From Kribbella sindirgiensis (lineage in GTDB: Bacteria; Actinomycetota; Actinomycetes; Propionibacteriales; Kribbellaceae): DNA of 64,000 bases. This document shows positions 24,739 to 33,327 of the stretch, piece by piece. A program made the position numbers and the translations under genes. Under the pieces are notes generated by a model. It had not been told where the DNA came from and searched no databases. It saw only the letters and a list, made by a program, of their open reading frames with translations. The stretch lies in NCBI RefSeq assembly GCF_004331435.1, contig NZ_SJKA01000001.1, positions 434,001 through 498,000 of the forward strand, given 5' to 3'. Position 1 is the first letter of the stretch. Every line of letters begins with the position of its first letter.

Positions 24739-25266
24739 CTATTCCGGGTACGGCGTCTCCGCGCGCGCGTCGCGCAGCGAACGGGCCCACCAAGCGAGTT
24801 GGCGGAGGAGGGCGGCGGCGGCCGTTGACGTCGTCGGGTCGGCAGGCTCACCGTCGGCGGTGAAATCCTCTTCGCGGAAACCGAGGCTGTCGCGGATCGT
24901 CACCGCGTGCAGCTCGCCGAAGACGAGTCGCAGCTGCTCCGCCGCACGCAGTCCGCCCGAGCGCCCGCCGTACACCACGAACCCGATCGGCTTCGCGTAC
25001 CAAGGCCGGCGTACGGCGTCGATCGCGGTCTTCACGTCACCCGGGTACGCGTGGTTGTACTCCGCCGTGACGATCATCACGGCGTCCGCGTCCTCGATTC
25101 GCCGCGGCAACTCGGCGAGCGGCACCGCACTCAGGTCGATCAGGTCGAGCTTGAACTCGTCAGCGCGCTCGACCTCCCGCGCGAACCACCGCGTGACCGC
25201 CGTCCCGAACCGCCCGGCGTCGAGGTTGCGCGTCAGCACGACGAGCCGGAGCGGATGAACTGTCAC
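24739..25266 (-). CDS. NAD(P)H-dependent FMN reductase
   Basis: 175 residues, flavodoxin-like fold. Visible motifs are LVVLTRNLDAGRFG, ADAVMIVTAEYNHAYPGDVKTAIDA (flavin-binding TxEYNxxxPxxLKxAID) and GFVVYGGRSGGLRAAEQL, as in SsuE/ChrR/azoreductase-like NADPH:FMN reductases. The GTG at 25266 is selected because a SoxR-type promoter ends eight bases upstream, giving a leaderless message. First gene of the operon with the luciferase-like oxidoreductase. SoxR targets in Streptomyces include a reductase of this kind. Confidence 0.9.
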   Translation of the reverse strand: MTVHPLRLVVLTRNLDAGRFGTAVTRWFAREVERADEFKLDLIDLSAVPLAELPRRIEDADAVMIVTAEYNHAYPGDVKTAIDAVRRPWYAKPIGFVVYGGRSGGLRAAEQLRLVFGELHAVTIRDSLGFREEDFTADGEPADPTTSTAAAALLRQLAWWARSLRDARAETPYPE

Positions 25267-25274
25267 GACCAACG

Positions 25275-25305
25275 ACGCTAATACCTCAACAGGACTTGAG
25301 GTCAA
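25275..25305 (-). promoter_or_regulatory. SoxR box and 19-bp-spacer promoter
   Basis: CCTCAAC-AGGA-CTTGAGG (25284-25301) matches the SoxR box CCTCAAG-N4-CTTGAGG at all but one base. On the minus strand it sits between a -35 TTGACC (25300-25305) and a -10 TAGCGT (25275-25280). Their 19-bp spacing is the overlong spacer typical of MerR/SoxR-activated promoters. Confidence 0.88.
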
Positions 25306-25339
25306 CCCGTCTCATCGGAAGGACGAAGGGAGGGAAGGA

Positions 25340-25726
25340 TTAGAGAGGAGAGGGGAGGGGTGCGGACCGCAACCCCTCGATCGCCAGTCCCGCGACCACC
25401 AGCGTCACGGCCCCGAGCGGCCAGCGCACCGCCCCGATCAGAACCTCGCCGAACAGCACCAGCATTCCGGCACACGCCGCGGCGGCACCGATCGCCACAC
25501 CGAACCCTGACCGCCTGCGACCGTTCAGCAGGCCGAGGGCGATCAGCGCGACGATCACCACGAACGCCGTCGGGAAGACGCTGAAGATCGCCACGTAGCC
25601 GTGCGGATCACACATCGGATCGTCGCAGGGCCACGTCAGCATCGTCACCGGCTGCAGGATCGCGGCGACCGCGATCACCAGCATCCCGACCGCGTTGACC
25701 GGCCAGAGCCACGCCTTCGTGTTCAC
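25340..25726 (-). CDS. small membrane protein coupled to a protealysin-like peptidase
   Basis: 128 residues with four hydrophobic segments (~residues 10-30, 45-65, 76-96, 99-118) and a CDDPMCDP loop between the first two. No named family recognised. The ATG overlaps the stop codon of the upstream protease gene (ATGA), so it is translationally coupled to it. A role in sensing, exporting or restraining the protease is possible but unsupported. Confidence 0.7.
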   Translation of the reverse strand: MNTKAWLWPVNAVGMLVIAVAAILQPVTMLTWPCDDPMCDPHGYVAIFSVFPTAFVVIVALIALGLLNGRRRSGFGVAIGAAAACAGMLVLFGEVLIGAVRWPLGAVTLVVAGLAIEGLRSAPLPSPL

Positions 25727-26838
25727 TCGACGGACGACGGCTGGTCGGGCGGGGCGGCGGGTGGGGTGCTGGTTTCGAGGTTCGTCTGGGCGGCGTTCAT
25801 CAGTGAGGTCGAGTCTCCCAGGACACCGACGGTTTGCCAGGCCTTGGTGACCGCGGCGAGTTGCGGCGACTCGCCGCCGTAGAGCTCACGCGCCACCGCC
25901 TGGGTCACGGCGGCGAACTCCTTGAAGCCGGCCGCCGACGAGAGGCTGCCCGACGTCAGCGTGCCGTACCAGATCTTGCCCGCGTCGTCGTACGCGTTCC
26001 CGCCGAGCTCCGCCGCGACCAGGTAGAACGCGCGGTTCGGGATCCCCGAATTGATGTGTACGCCGCCGTTGTCGTCCTGCGTGTCGACGTACGCCGACAT
26101 CTCGGCCGGCTGTGGATCCTTCCCCAACCGCGGATCGTCGTACGCCGTCCCGGGCGCCCTCATCGACCGCAGCGCGACACCTTGCACACCGGGCTGGAAC
26201 AGTCCCGCCCCGATCAGCCAGTCTGCGTCGGCGGCACTCTGGCCGAGCGCGTACTGCTTCGCGAGCGACCCGAACACGTCCGACATGCTCTCGTTCAGCG
26301 CGCCCGACTGCCCCTCGTACGTGAGGTTCGCCGTGTACTGCGTGACGCCGTGCGTCAACTCGTGGCCGGTGACATCGATCGCCGACGTGAAGTTCCCGAA
26401 GATCTCGCCGTCCCCGTCGCCGAACACCATCTGGGCGCCGTCCCAGAACGCGTTCGCGTACCCGCGGTCGTAGTGCACCGTCGAGGTGAGCACCAGGCCG
26501 GCGTCGTCGATCGAGTCGCGCCCGAAGCACTCCTGGTACAACGTCCAGGTCGCGCCGGTGCCGTCGTACGCCTGGTTCGCCGCCTGATCCTTGACCGGGT
26601 CGTCGCCCTCGGAGCGGACCAGGGTGCCGGGCAGGTCGGTCCCGTTCTCCGCGTCGTACACCTTGCGCTGCCGGCCGCCGTCAGTCGCGGTCACCCGCTC
26701 CCGGCCGGCCGCGGGCCGCGTTCGCAGTACGGCGTCGTGCTGCAACGACTGCCTGATCCGGGCCCGAACTCCTGGGTCACCCGCGGATCGCTCGAGCTGC
26801 TCGAGCAGGTACGGCGGGACGATGGCGTGGAACACCAC
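25723..26838 (-). CDS. protealysin-like M4 family metallopeptidase
   Basis: 371 residues, no signal peptide. The short N-terminal region HAIVPPYLLEQLER matches the PPL propeptide of protealysin-type M4 peptidases. Catalytic zinc motif HELTH (H159-H163), third ligand in NESMSD (E183), and the catalytic histidine in GVHINSGIPNRAF (H261) are intact. Such enzymes lack the long thermolysin propeptide and act in or leave the cell by unknown means. GTG at 26838 or 26835. A membrane-protein gene is translationally coupled downstream; no emfourin-type inhibitor gene is visible. Confidence 0.9.
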   Translation of the reverse strand: MVFHAIVPPYLLEQLERSAGDPGVRARIRQSLQHDAVLRTRPAAGRERVTATDGGRQRKVYDAENGTDLPGTLVRSEGDDPVKDQAANQAYDGTGATWTLYQECFGRDSIDDAGLVLTSTVHYDRGYANAFWDGAQMVFGDGDGEIFGNFTSAIDVTGHELTHGVTQYTANLTYEGQSGALNESMSDVFGSLAKQYALGQSAADADWLIGAGLFQPGVQGVALRSMRAPGTAYDDPRLGKDPQPAEMSAYVDTQDDNGGVHINSGIPNRAFYLVAAELGGNAYDDAGKIWYGTLTSGSLSSAAGFKEFAAVTQAVARELYGGESPQLAAVTKAWQTVGVLGDSTSLMNAAQTNLETSTPPAAPPDQPSSVE

Positions 26839-26949
26839 TACAGGAAAACCCGGGCACCGGATAAACTCAAGGATTTGTGGCTGCCGCTCGGAGAATTCCA
26901 GAAATGCGGCTTGAACCAACGGCACGGATTTTAACACAAGGGACAGGAA

Positions 26950-29196
26950 TTGCCGAATCCAGTCGACACCGAACAGGCCAACCTGATCACGTTCTACGCG
27001 GCGCTGGACGCCGAGCGGGAGCGCACCGACGCCCGCGCCGACGACGAGCAACTGGTCCACACCCGCAACGCCCAGGCCCTGCACCAGCGCGACGGCCGGA
27101 TCCGTGACCTCAAGCTCCGGCAGGCCCGGCTGAACGCCGCCGAGGAGGGTCTGTACTTCGGCCGCCTGGACGCCGCCGACGGCGAGATCCTGCATCTCGG
27201 CCGGATCGGCCTGCACGACGACGACTACGAACCCCTGCTGGTGGACTGGCGTGCACCGGCGGCGCGGCCGTTCTACATCGCGACCGCGGTGGCCAACCAC
27301 GGCGTCGTCCGCCGCCGGCACATCCAGACCCGGCTACGCCGCGTGGTCGACGTCCAGGACGAGCAGCTCGACCTCGGGCGAGAGGCCGCCGACGCGTCCA
27401 AACCAGGCACCGGCGTGATCGGCGAGGCCGTCCTGCTGAAGGCGCTGGACGCCCGCCGGACCGGCCGGATGGAGTCGATCGTGCAGACGATCCAGGCCGA
27501 TCAGGACCGGATCATCCGCTCCGAACTTCCCGGAATCCTGGTCGTCCAAGGCGGCCCGGGCACCGGAAAGACGGCAATCGCACTGCATCGGGCGGCATTT
27601 CTGTTGTACACGCATCGTGAACAACTGGAAAAGCGCGGAATTCTCGTTGTCGGGCCGAATGCGGCGTTCCTGCGGTTCATCGGCCAGGTCCTCCCGTCAC
27701 TCGGTGAGGACGGCGTCCGACTGGTCACGATCGCCGAACTGTTCCCCGGAGTGCACGCGACCCGCCCCGAGTCGCCGGAGAGCGCCGAGGTGAAGGGCCG
27801 GACGGTGATGGCCGACGTGATCGCGAAGGCGGTCGCCGATCGGCAGTGGCTCCCCGAACGCCCGGTCCACGCGACCGTCGAACGCACCGAGCTCACCCTC
27901 GACCCTTCCGTGTGCGAGACAGTCCACGCGCGGGTCCGCAACCGCAACCTCACCCACAATCAGGCGCGACCGTTCGTCCTCAACGAGATCACCGACCACC
28001 TCACCACGCAGTACGCCGAACTGATCGGCACCGATCCACTCGACGGTGAGCAACTGCTCGACGAGTACGACCTCGCCGAACTGCGCAGCGAGGTGCTCGC
28101 GGAGCCCGCCGTCCAGGCGCTGCTCGAACGGCTCTGGCCGTTGCTCAGTCCGCAGCGGCTGCTGGAAGATCTGTACGGCGACGAGGACCGGCTCGCGTCC
28201 GCGGCGCCGCAGTTGTCGGCGCTGGATCGCGAGCACCTGTTGCGGTACGGCGACGACTGGAGTCAGTCCGACGTACCGCTGCTGGACGAGGCGGCGGAGC
28301 TGCTCGGTGACGACGGGTCCGAGGCGGCGCGTGAGCGGGCGGCGCGGGCGCGCGCGATCGCTTATGCACAAGGGGCTTTGGACGTGCTCTCCGGTTCGGG
28401 GTCGACGGACTTCGACGAGGACGACGAGGCGGAAATCCTTACTGCGAAGGACATTCTCGATGCCGAGGCGTTCGCCGAGCGGTTCGAGGCGGAGGACGAC
28501 CGGACGCTCGCGGATCGCGCGGCCGCGGACCGGCGGTGGACGTACGGTCACGTGATCGTCGACGAGGCGCAGGAGTTGTCGCCGATGGCGTGGCGGGCGA
28601 TCGCGCGGCGGTGCCCGCTGCGATCGATGACGGTGGTCGGCGACGTGGCGCAGACAAGCTCGATCGGCGGCGGTACGTCGTGGTCGTCGGCGCTCGGTGA
28701 GACGTTCGGCGATCGTTGGCGGCTGGCGGAGCTGACGCTGAACTACCGCACGCCGGCCGAGGTGATGGAGCTCGCGCACGCCGTACTGCGTGAGGTCGAC
28801 CCGTCGGCGCAGGCGCCGCAATCGGTCCGCTCCACGGGCGTGAAACCGTGGCACGTCGACGTACCGGCGGCCGAACAGCCCTTGTACGTCTACAAGATGG
28901 CGGCGGAGGAGACGGCGTACGGCGAGGTCGGCGTGATCACGTCCCGCAGCCGGCTCGAGCTGATCCAGGAGGCCGTCGACGGACTGACCGGCGTCACCGT
29001 CCTCACCGCCCGCGAAGCCAAAGGCCTCGAATTCGACTCCGTCCTGGTCGTCGACCCCGACGGCATCGTCATCGAATCCCCCCGCGGCCTCCGCGACCTC
29101 TACGTCTCCCTCACCCGCTGCACCCAACGCCTAGGAGTAGTCGGCGAACTACCCGAAGTCCTCGAGCACTCGTCCGCGTGGGAAGCGCGCCACTGA
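26950..29196 (+). CDS. helD: HelD-like UvrD/SF1 helicase, RNA-polymerase-associated
   Basis: 748 residues. Acidic/coiled-coil N-terminus (ERERTDARADDEQL..., ~20-65), then LLVDWRAPAARPFY, Walker A QGGPGTGKTAIALHR (~200-214), VDEAQELSPM (Walker B), LTLNYRTPAEV (motif IV region) and LTAREAKGLEFDSVLVV (motif V). This order defines actinobacterial HelD, which removes or recycles stalled RNA polymerase and can protect it from rifamycins. TTG start at 26950. I searched by eye for a rifamycin-associated promoter element upstream and found none. Codons at the 3' end are C-rich. Confidence 0.9.
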   Translation: MPNPVDTEQANLITFYAALDAERERTDARADDEQLVHTRNAQALHQRDGRIRDLKLRQARLNAAEEGLYFGRLDAADGEILHLGRIGLHDDDYEPLLVDWRAPAARPFYIATAVANHGVVRRRHIQTRLRRVVDVQDEQLDLGREAADASKPGTGVIGEAVLLKALDARRTGRMESIVQTIQADQDRIIRSELPGILVVQGGPGTGKTAIALHRAAFLLYTHREQLEKRGILVVGPNAAFLRFIGQVLPSLGEDGVRLVTIAELFPGVHATRPESPESAEVKGRTVMADVIAKAVADRQWLPERPVHATVERTELTLDPSVCETVHARVRNRNLTHNQARPFVLNEITDHLTTQYAELIGTDPLDGEQLLDEYDLAELRSEVLAEPAVQALLERLWPLLSPQRLLEDLYGDEDRLASAAPQLSALDREHLLRYGDDWSQSDVPLLDEAAELLGDDGSEAARERAARARAIAYAQGALDVLSGSGSTDFDEDDEAEILTAKDILDAEAFAERFEAEDDRTLADRAAADRRWTYGHVIVDEAQELSPMAWRAIARRCPLRSMTVVGDVAQTSSIGGGTSWSSALGETFGDRWRLAELTLNYRTPAEVMELAHAVLREVDPSAQAPQSVRSTGVKPWHVDVPAAEQPLYVYKMAAEETAYGEVGVITSRSRLELIQEAVDGLTGVTVLTAREAKGLEFDSVLVVDPDGIVIESPRGLRDLYVSLTRCTQRLGVVGELPEVLEHSSAWEARH

Positions 29197-29235
29197 CGGC
29201 TGTTCGGCACTGTCTCGCGCGCCTACCGTCGAGAG

Positions 29236-29379
29236 ATGAAGAAGCCGCTTCGATGTCGGCTCCACCTACACAGGTGGAAGACCGAACGGAACGAGGAAGG
29301 GCAGCGCTACCAGCTCTGTCTCGGTTGCGGGATCACCCGCGACAAGATGTCGCTGAACGATCACGGCTTCGGGGGCTAG
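29236..29379 (+). CDS. 47-residue Cys/His small protein
   Basis: Too short for many gene finders. It encodes MKKPLRCRLHLHRWKTE..., then YQLCLGCGITRDK. The C-x-H-x-H plus CxxC arrangement resembles small zinc-binding DUF1660-like proteins (CxxxxHxW...CxxCG). The ATG is six bases after TACCGT (29224-29229), a good leaderless promoter, which supports it as a real gene. Function unknown. Its stop overlaps the convergent gene end by four bases. Confidence 0.65.
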   Translation: MKKPLRCRLHLHRWKTERNEEGQRYQLCLGCGITRDKMSLNDHGFGG

Positions 29380-29948
29380 TGGTCGGCGCAGCAGTTTTGT
29401 TGGTGTTGGAGTTCGAAGGGGATGAGGAGGGCGCCGGCGGAGGGTTGGACCTGGAGGATCAGGCGGCCGTCGCGGCGGAGGGGGCGGAGGAAGTCGAGCG
29501 TGTCGATCAAGGTGTCGTCCGCGATCGGGACGCCGCCGATCGCTTCCAGGTGGTCGATACCGCAGCGGACGCGGAGTTCGGCAGCGGGCAGTACGCCGTG
29601 CGCCTGCTCGTGACCGGGCCAGCGGACCACGCGTCCCGCCGTACCGAGGGCCGCCTCGACCGCCGCGACGTACGCGCCGCGGACCAGGCGGCTCGGTCCG
29701 GCCAGCTCCGGTTCGGACGCGCCGGGGCGCGTGACCGCCAGCCCGACGTTGCGGTCGGCAACCATCGCGCGGATCGGCTCGGCGAGGTCCGCCGTACTCG
29801 TGAGTGACACCGCGACATGCGGACGGTCGTCGCCCGACACCATGTGGGTGAGGGCGACGACCGGCTGGTCGACAGCAGCGACCAGGTCGTACACCAGATG
29901 ATCTGCCGCGGCCGTGTCCAAGCTGTCGGCGTCGACCGCGACGATCAC
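29376..29948 (-). CDS. unrecognised protein coupled to the PHP hydrolase
   Basis: 190 residues, soluble, alternating alpha/beta pattern (VIVAVDADSLDTAAADHLVYDL, VVALTHMVSGD, VAVSLTSTAD), with a Cys/His-rich tail (HQQNCCADH). No family recognised. The GTG start overlaps the stop of the PHP hydrolase gene (GTGA), so translation is coupled and a shared function is likely. The C-terminal CC...H could bind metal. Confidence 0.65.
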   Translation of the reverse strand: MIVAVDADSLDTAAADHLVYDLVAAVDQPVVALTHMVSGDDRPHVAVSLTSTADLAEPIRAMVADRNVGLAVTRPGASEPELAGPSRLVRGAYVAAVEAALGTAGRVVRWPGHEQAHGVLPAAELRVRCGIDHLEAIGGVPIADDTLIDTLDFLRPLRRDGRLILQVQPSAGALLIPFELQHQQNCCADH

Positions 29949-31675
29949 TTCGGCAGCACCCAGATCGGGTTGGTGTAGAACCACAGGTCGACCCACGGAT
30001 CCGCGTCCCCGACCACGTCGAGCTTCGGACCGGCCGGGTCGACCACCGCGCCGAGGTACCCGGGCTGGCTCCGGTTCCCGTCGGTGCCACGGACCCGCAC
30101 GTACTGCGCTTCCTCGGCGCGACCGAGCGGATACACCAGCTCGAACGTGCCGCGCTTGCCCGCGGTGTCCCACTGCTTGACGACCCTGGTGTTCGGCGCG
30201 GTCATCGTGTCCTTGTCGCCGACCGGCCCGGTGACCGAACCCCGGATCACGTCGACCCGGTTGAGCGCCGGGACGAAGTTCGCCCAGTTCGGGACGGTCT
30301 GCGTCGTGATCCGTACGACGAGTTCGATCGGCCGGCCCTTGTGCACGATCAGCGCGCCGCCGAGCGGTTCGCCGTACCGTTTGCCGACCTCACGGACCTC
30401 GACCTCGACACCCTTCACCAGCGCGCCGTGGTCGACCCAGACGCGGCCGTGGCGCAGGCCCTCCATCACCGCGAGGTAGTCACGGCGGTCGGCGCCGACG
30501 TGGGTGCGGCTGTAGAAGCCCGGCCAGAAGTCGCTCGCGGTGGAGTTGACGGTGTTGCCGTACACCGGATCCATGTACCGGCCGTCGCGGTCGAACTGCT
30601 CCTGGCTGGAGCCGTCCGGGCGGCGGGAGGTCTCGTTCCAGTTCACGTGCGAGTCGGAGTTCGCGGTGATCCACCACGGCTTGCCCTCGGCGAGCAGGCT
30701 GTCCCACAGGCCGCCGACGGTCGCGGTCATCCAGTCGAATCCGCCCCAGGTGCGGTAGCTCTCGGCCGGGTAGCCGGGGAACGAGTTCGGGTTCGGTGCG
30801 TTGCCGTAGATACCGCGGGCGTTCCCCGCGCCGATGCCCTTCGGGAGGCCGCCGGCCTGATGACCGGGTGCGCCCTCGAAGCCGATCGCGATCCGCGGGT
30901 CGGCGTCGCGCCAGTTGCGGATCTCGTGCGGGCTGTCGATGCCGTTGCGCGCCGGGTGGTTGGCGAGGAACAGAGCGTCCGCGACCCGGCGCTTGTCGAC
31001 CTGCTGACCGAGCCACTGGATGCCGGACACCGCGAGCGCCTCGTTGGCCGGCGAGTTGGCGCCCGCGTTGTTCACGCTGCCGTCGTACCCGTTCTCGAAC
31101 TGCTTCAGGACCTCGACCTCGCGACTGCCCGGCGCGACGAAGACCGTCCCGTGCTCGGCGGCCGGGATGTTCCACTCCAGCCCCTGGAAGATCAGCGTGT
31201 CGCGCAGCTCGGCGCGCGCCGCCTTGATCTGCGGGTTGACCAGGTCGACCCCGATCCGCGCGTGCGTCGCGCCACCGTGGTCCGTGATGACCAGCCAGTC
31301 CAGCCCGTACGCCGTGGCGTGGCGGGCCTGGTCGATGACGCGGTACAGGCCGTCGGAACTCAGCTGCGTGTGAATGTGGTGATCACCCGCCAGCCACACG
31401 GTCGGCCGGTTCCCGTGCTGGAAGATCCACCCGTCCCTGGGCGCCGTCGCCGCCGCGAACTGAGCCCCGGTCACAGCCAGCGCAGCCGTACCCCCGAGAA
31501 TCCCCGCCGACCGCAACAACGCCCGTCGCGAAACCTCCGCCGGCGACAGATCACTGTCCGGCACCGACTCGTCCAACGCCGCGAGCGTCCCCAGATCCAA
31601 CTCGGCATTCGGGTGGTGATGGTCGTGCTCGTGCGAGTGCGGGTGGTCGTGCGAGTGATCGTGCGAGTGCCCCAT
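29945..31675 (-). CDS. CehA/McbA-type PHP metallohydrolase, Tat-exported, with His-rich N-terminus
   Basis: 576 residues. The first ~22 residues are a histidine/aspartate-rich stretch. At ~43-70 a twin-arginine signal follows (SRRALLRSAG plus a hydrophobic run to AAATA). The PHP domain starts AGDHHIHTQLSSDG and carries VITDHGG, GLEWN, ANHPAR and TANSDSHVNW metal-ligand motifs. CehA/McbA relatives hydrolyse carbamates or phosphodiesters; substrate unknown. The ATG at 31675 has GGGAGAGGA upstream. A poly-His tail before a Tat signal is unusual and may handle metal before export. Confidence 0.85.
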   Translation of the reverse strand: MGHSHDHSHDHPHSHEHDHHHPNAELDLGTLAALDESVPDSDLSPAEVSRRALLRSAGILGGTAALAVTGAQFAAATAPRDGWIFQHGNRPTVWLAGDHHIHTQLSSDGLYRVIDQARHATAYGLDWLVITDHGGATHARIGVDLVNPQIKAARAELRDTLIFQGLEWNIPAAEHGTVFVAPGSREVEVLKQFENGYDGSVNNAGANSPANEALAVSGIQWLGQQVDKRRVADALFLANHPARNGIDSPHEIRNWRDADPRIAIGFEGAPGHQAGGLPKGIGAGNARGIYGNAPNPNSFPGYPAESYRTWGGFDWMTATVGGLWDSLLAEGKPWWITANSDSHVNWNETSRRPDGSSQEQFDRDGRYMDPVYGNTVNSTASDFWPGFYSRTHVGADRRDYLAVMEGLRHGRVWVDHGALVKGVEVEVREVGKRYGEPLGGALIVHKGRPIELVVRITTQTVPNWANFVPALNRVDVIRGSVTGPVGDKDTMTAPNTRVVKQWDTAGKRGTFELVYPLGRAEEAQYVRVRGTDGNRSQPGYLGAVVDPAGPKLDVVGDADPWVDLWFYTNPIWVLPK

Positions 31676-31814
31676 CGACAGTCCTCTCCCAGGCGGATTC
31701 GGCGCGATCATCGCCGCCCCCTGTGACCAACAGATGTGCGCCGAATGAACAGAACCAGGCCCACCCCGTAGACAACGGAGAGTGACGGGGCTTCAATGGC
31801 TGGCGGGGGGAATC

Positions 31815-32486
31815 ATGAATGGAGAACCATATACACGCACGCATTGTCATCGGCGGAACGAGCGCGGTAACACGACGCTGGCAGCCCTGGGAGGGGTGGC
31901 GGTCGGCGTCATCCTGGTGCTGCTGACCTGGCTCGTGGTGCTGATGACGAAGGACGATCCGGCACCACGGGCGGCGGACAACTCGCCGTCGACAGCGGTC
32001 GCGACCTCTGCGCCGGTCGCGTCGGCGCCGGTGTCGGTGACCACGAAGACCGTCGTACCGAAGCCCACGGTGAGGGGGACGTCGAACTCGGCGCCGGCGG
32101 TCGGAGATGTCCGGTCGTTGCCGGCCGGGTTGTTCTGCCGGGACCTGAAGGCCAAGGGATACAGCTACGTTGCGGCGATCGACTACTGGCGACTGCACGG
32201 TCAACCGAACCAGATGGATGCCGACCGCAACGGAATTCCGTGCGAGACGGTATATCCCCGCAGTGACGTCGCCGCGTACTGGGGCGGGCGCGAGATCAGC
32301 GGCGTCGTGTACTGGACGGCCGGGTTGTACTGCCGGGACCTGGCCGCGCTGGAGGCCTCGTACGCGGAGGCAGTCAGATATTGGTGGTACTACGGCATGC
32401 CGGACCGGATGGATGCCGACAAGAACGGGATACCGTGTGAAACCGTGTACTCGTCTGCAGCAGTCAACGCGTTCTGGTATCCGTGA
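31815..32486 (+). CDS. membrane-anchored protein with two excalibur domains
   Basis: About 223 residues. A single membrane span (AALGGVAVGVILVLLTWLVVL) near residues 25-45 is followed by a Ser/Thr/Pro linker. Two excalibur-like calcium-binding repeats follow, ending DADRNGIPCETVY and DADKNGIPCETVY, each with FCRDL/YCRDL upstream. Excalibur domains sit on extracellular or wall proteins. The start at 31815 avoids a non-homologous extension. It overlaps the next gene by GTGA, suggesting joint function with the M23 peptidase. Confidence 0.85.
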   Translation: MNGEPYTRTHCHRRNERGNTTLAALGGVAVGVILVLLTWLVVLMTKDDPAPRAADNSPSTAVATSAPVASAPVSVTTKTVVPKPTVRGTSNSAPAVGDVRSLPAGLFCRDLKAKGYSYVAAIDYWRLHGQPNQMDADRNGIPCETVYPRSDVAAYWGGREISGVVYWTAGLYCRDLAALEASYAEAVRYWWYYGMPDRMDADKNGIPCETVYSSAAVNAFWYP

Positions 32487-33298
32487 CGCGGCGCCTCTGG
32501 GCGGTCTTTCTCGCAGCGCTGGTGGTCGTCACCGGCGGTGGCTTGTTCGCGCTGTCGGCAGCCGGCGGCTTCAACCGCAGTGCACCTACCGCCGACCCGA
32601 TATCAACCGCATCGACACCACAGCCGGCACGCAGACCGCAGCCGGCCACCGCATCGGCGGCAACGAGCACCACGACGCCGCCGGCCGCGCAGGCGCGACC
32701 AAGCACTCCGCCATACCCGAGCAAACCTGCGCCGACGAGGCGGCCTTCCAGCCCTGCGCCTTCGCACCCATCAGCGCGGTATGTGTTTCCCGTCGGTGGT
32801 TGCCGGGCGGACGCTTCGCAGAGTCATCATGACTATCCGGCGTCGGACATCTTCGCGCGGGTCGGATGTCTGTTCGTTGCGCCGGTTGATGGGCGGGTCG
32901 ACGAGGTGACGCGGGTGGACTCGTGGGATCCGGGGACCAATCGCGGGGCTGACCGGGGTGGCCTGTCGGTTTCGGTGGTAGGGGTGGACGGGGTTCGGTA
33001 CTACGGCTCGCATCTGTCGGCGATCCAGGCCGGGATCGCGCCGGGGGTCGAGGTGCGGGCGGGGCAGCCTCTTGGGCGGACGGGGAAGACGGGGAGTGCG
33101 CGCGGGACACCGCCACACCTGCACTTCGGGATCAGTTGGCCGACAGGGCCGAACCGGTGGTGGGTTCGGCGCGGGGCGGTTGCGCCGCAGCGGTTCTTGA
33201 ACAGCTGGCATGAGGGCGGGCAGTTGTCACCCGTGGCGTTGGTCGCCGCGAGTCGCCGCGCGTACGGCGCAGACCGCGGCTGCCGCTCGTACTGCTGA
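32483..33298 (+). CDS. secreted M23-family peptidase
   Basis: 271 residues: signal-anchor (RLWAVFLAALVVVTGGGLFALSAAG), a ~70-residue Pro/Thr/Ala linker, then an M23 (lysostaphin/LytM) domain with HHDYPASDIFA (Zn ligands His and Asp) and HLHFG. It probably cleaves peptidoglycan cross-links or has a degenerate regulatory role. It is translationally coupled to the excalibur-domain gene. The central part uses markedly G-rich codons. Confidence 0.88.
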   Translation: MTRRLWAVFLAALVVVTGGGLFALSAAGGFNRSAPTADPISTASTPQPARRPQPATASAATSTTTPPAAQARPSTPPYPSKPAPTRRPSSPAPSHPSARYVFPVGGCRADASQSHHDYPASDIFARVGCLFVAPVDGRVDEVTRVDSWDPGTNRGADRGGLSVSVVGVDGVRYYGSHLSAIQAGIAPGVEVRAGQPLGRTGKTGSARGTPPHLHFGISWPTGPNRWWVRRGAVAPQRFLNSWHEGGQLSPVALVAASRRAYGADRGCRSYC

Positions 33299-33327
33299 CC
33301 GTCGGCACGGTCGCCCGTGGAGGTGAG

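Noticed and set aside
26868..26949. Possible rifamycin-associated element upstream of helD
   Set aside because: No 19-bp inverted repeat of that type is visible.
27697..29127. 476-codon minus-strand frame inside the HelD gene
   Set aside because: Low-complexity Arg-rich translation opposite a well-supported helicase.
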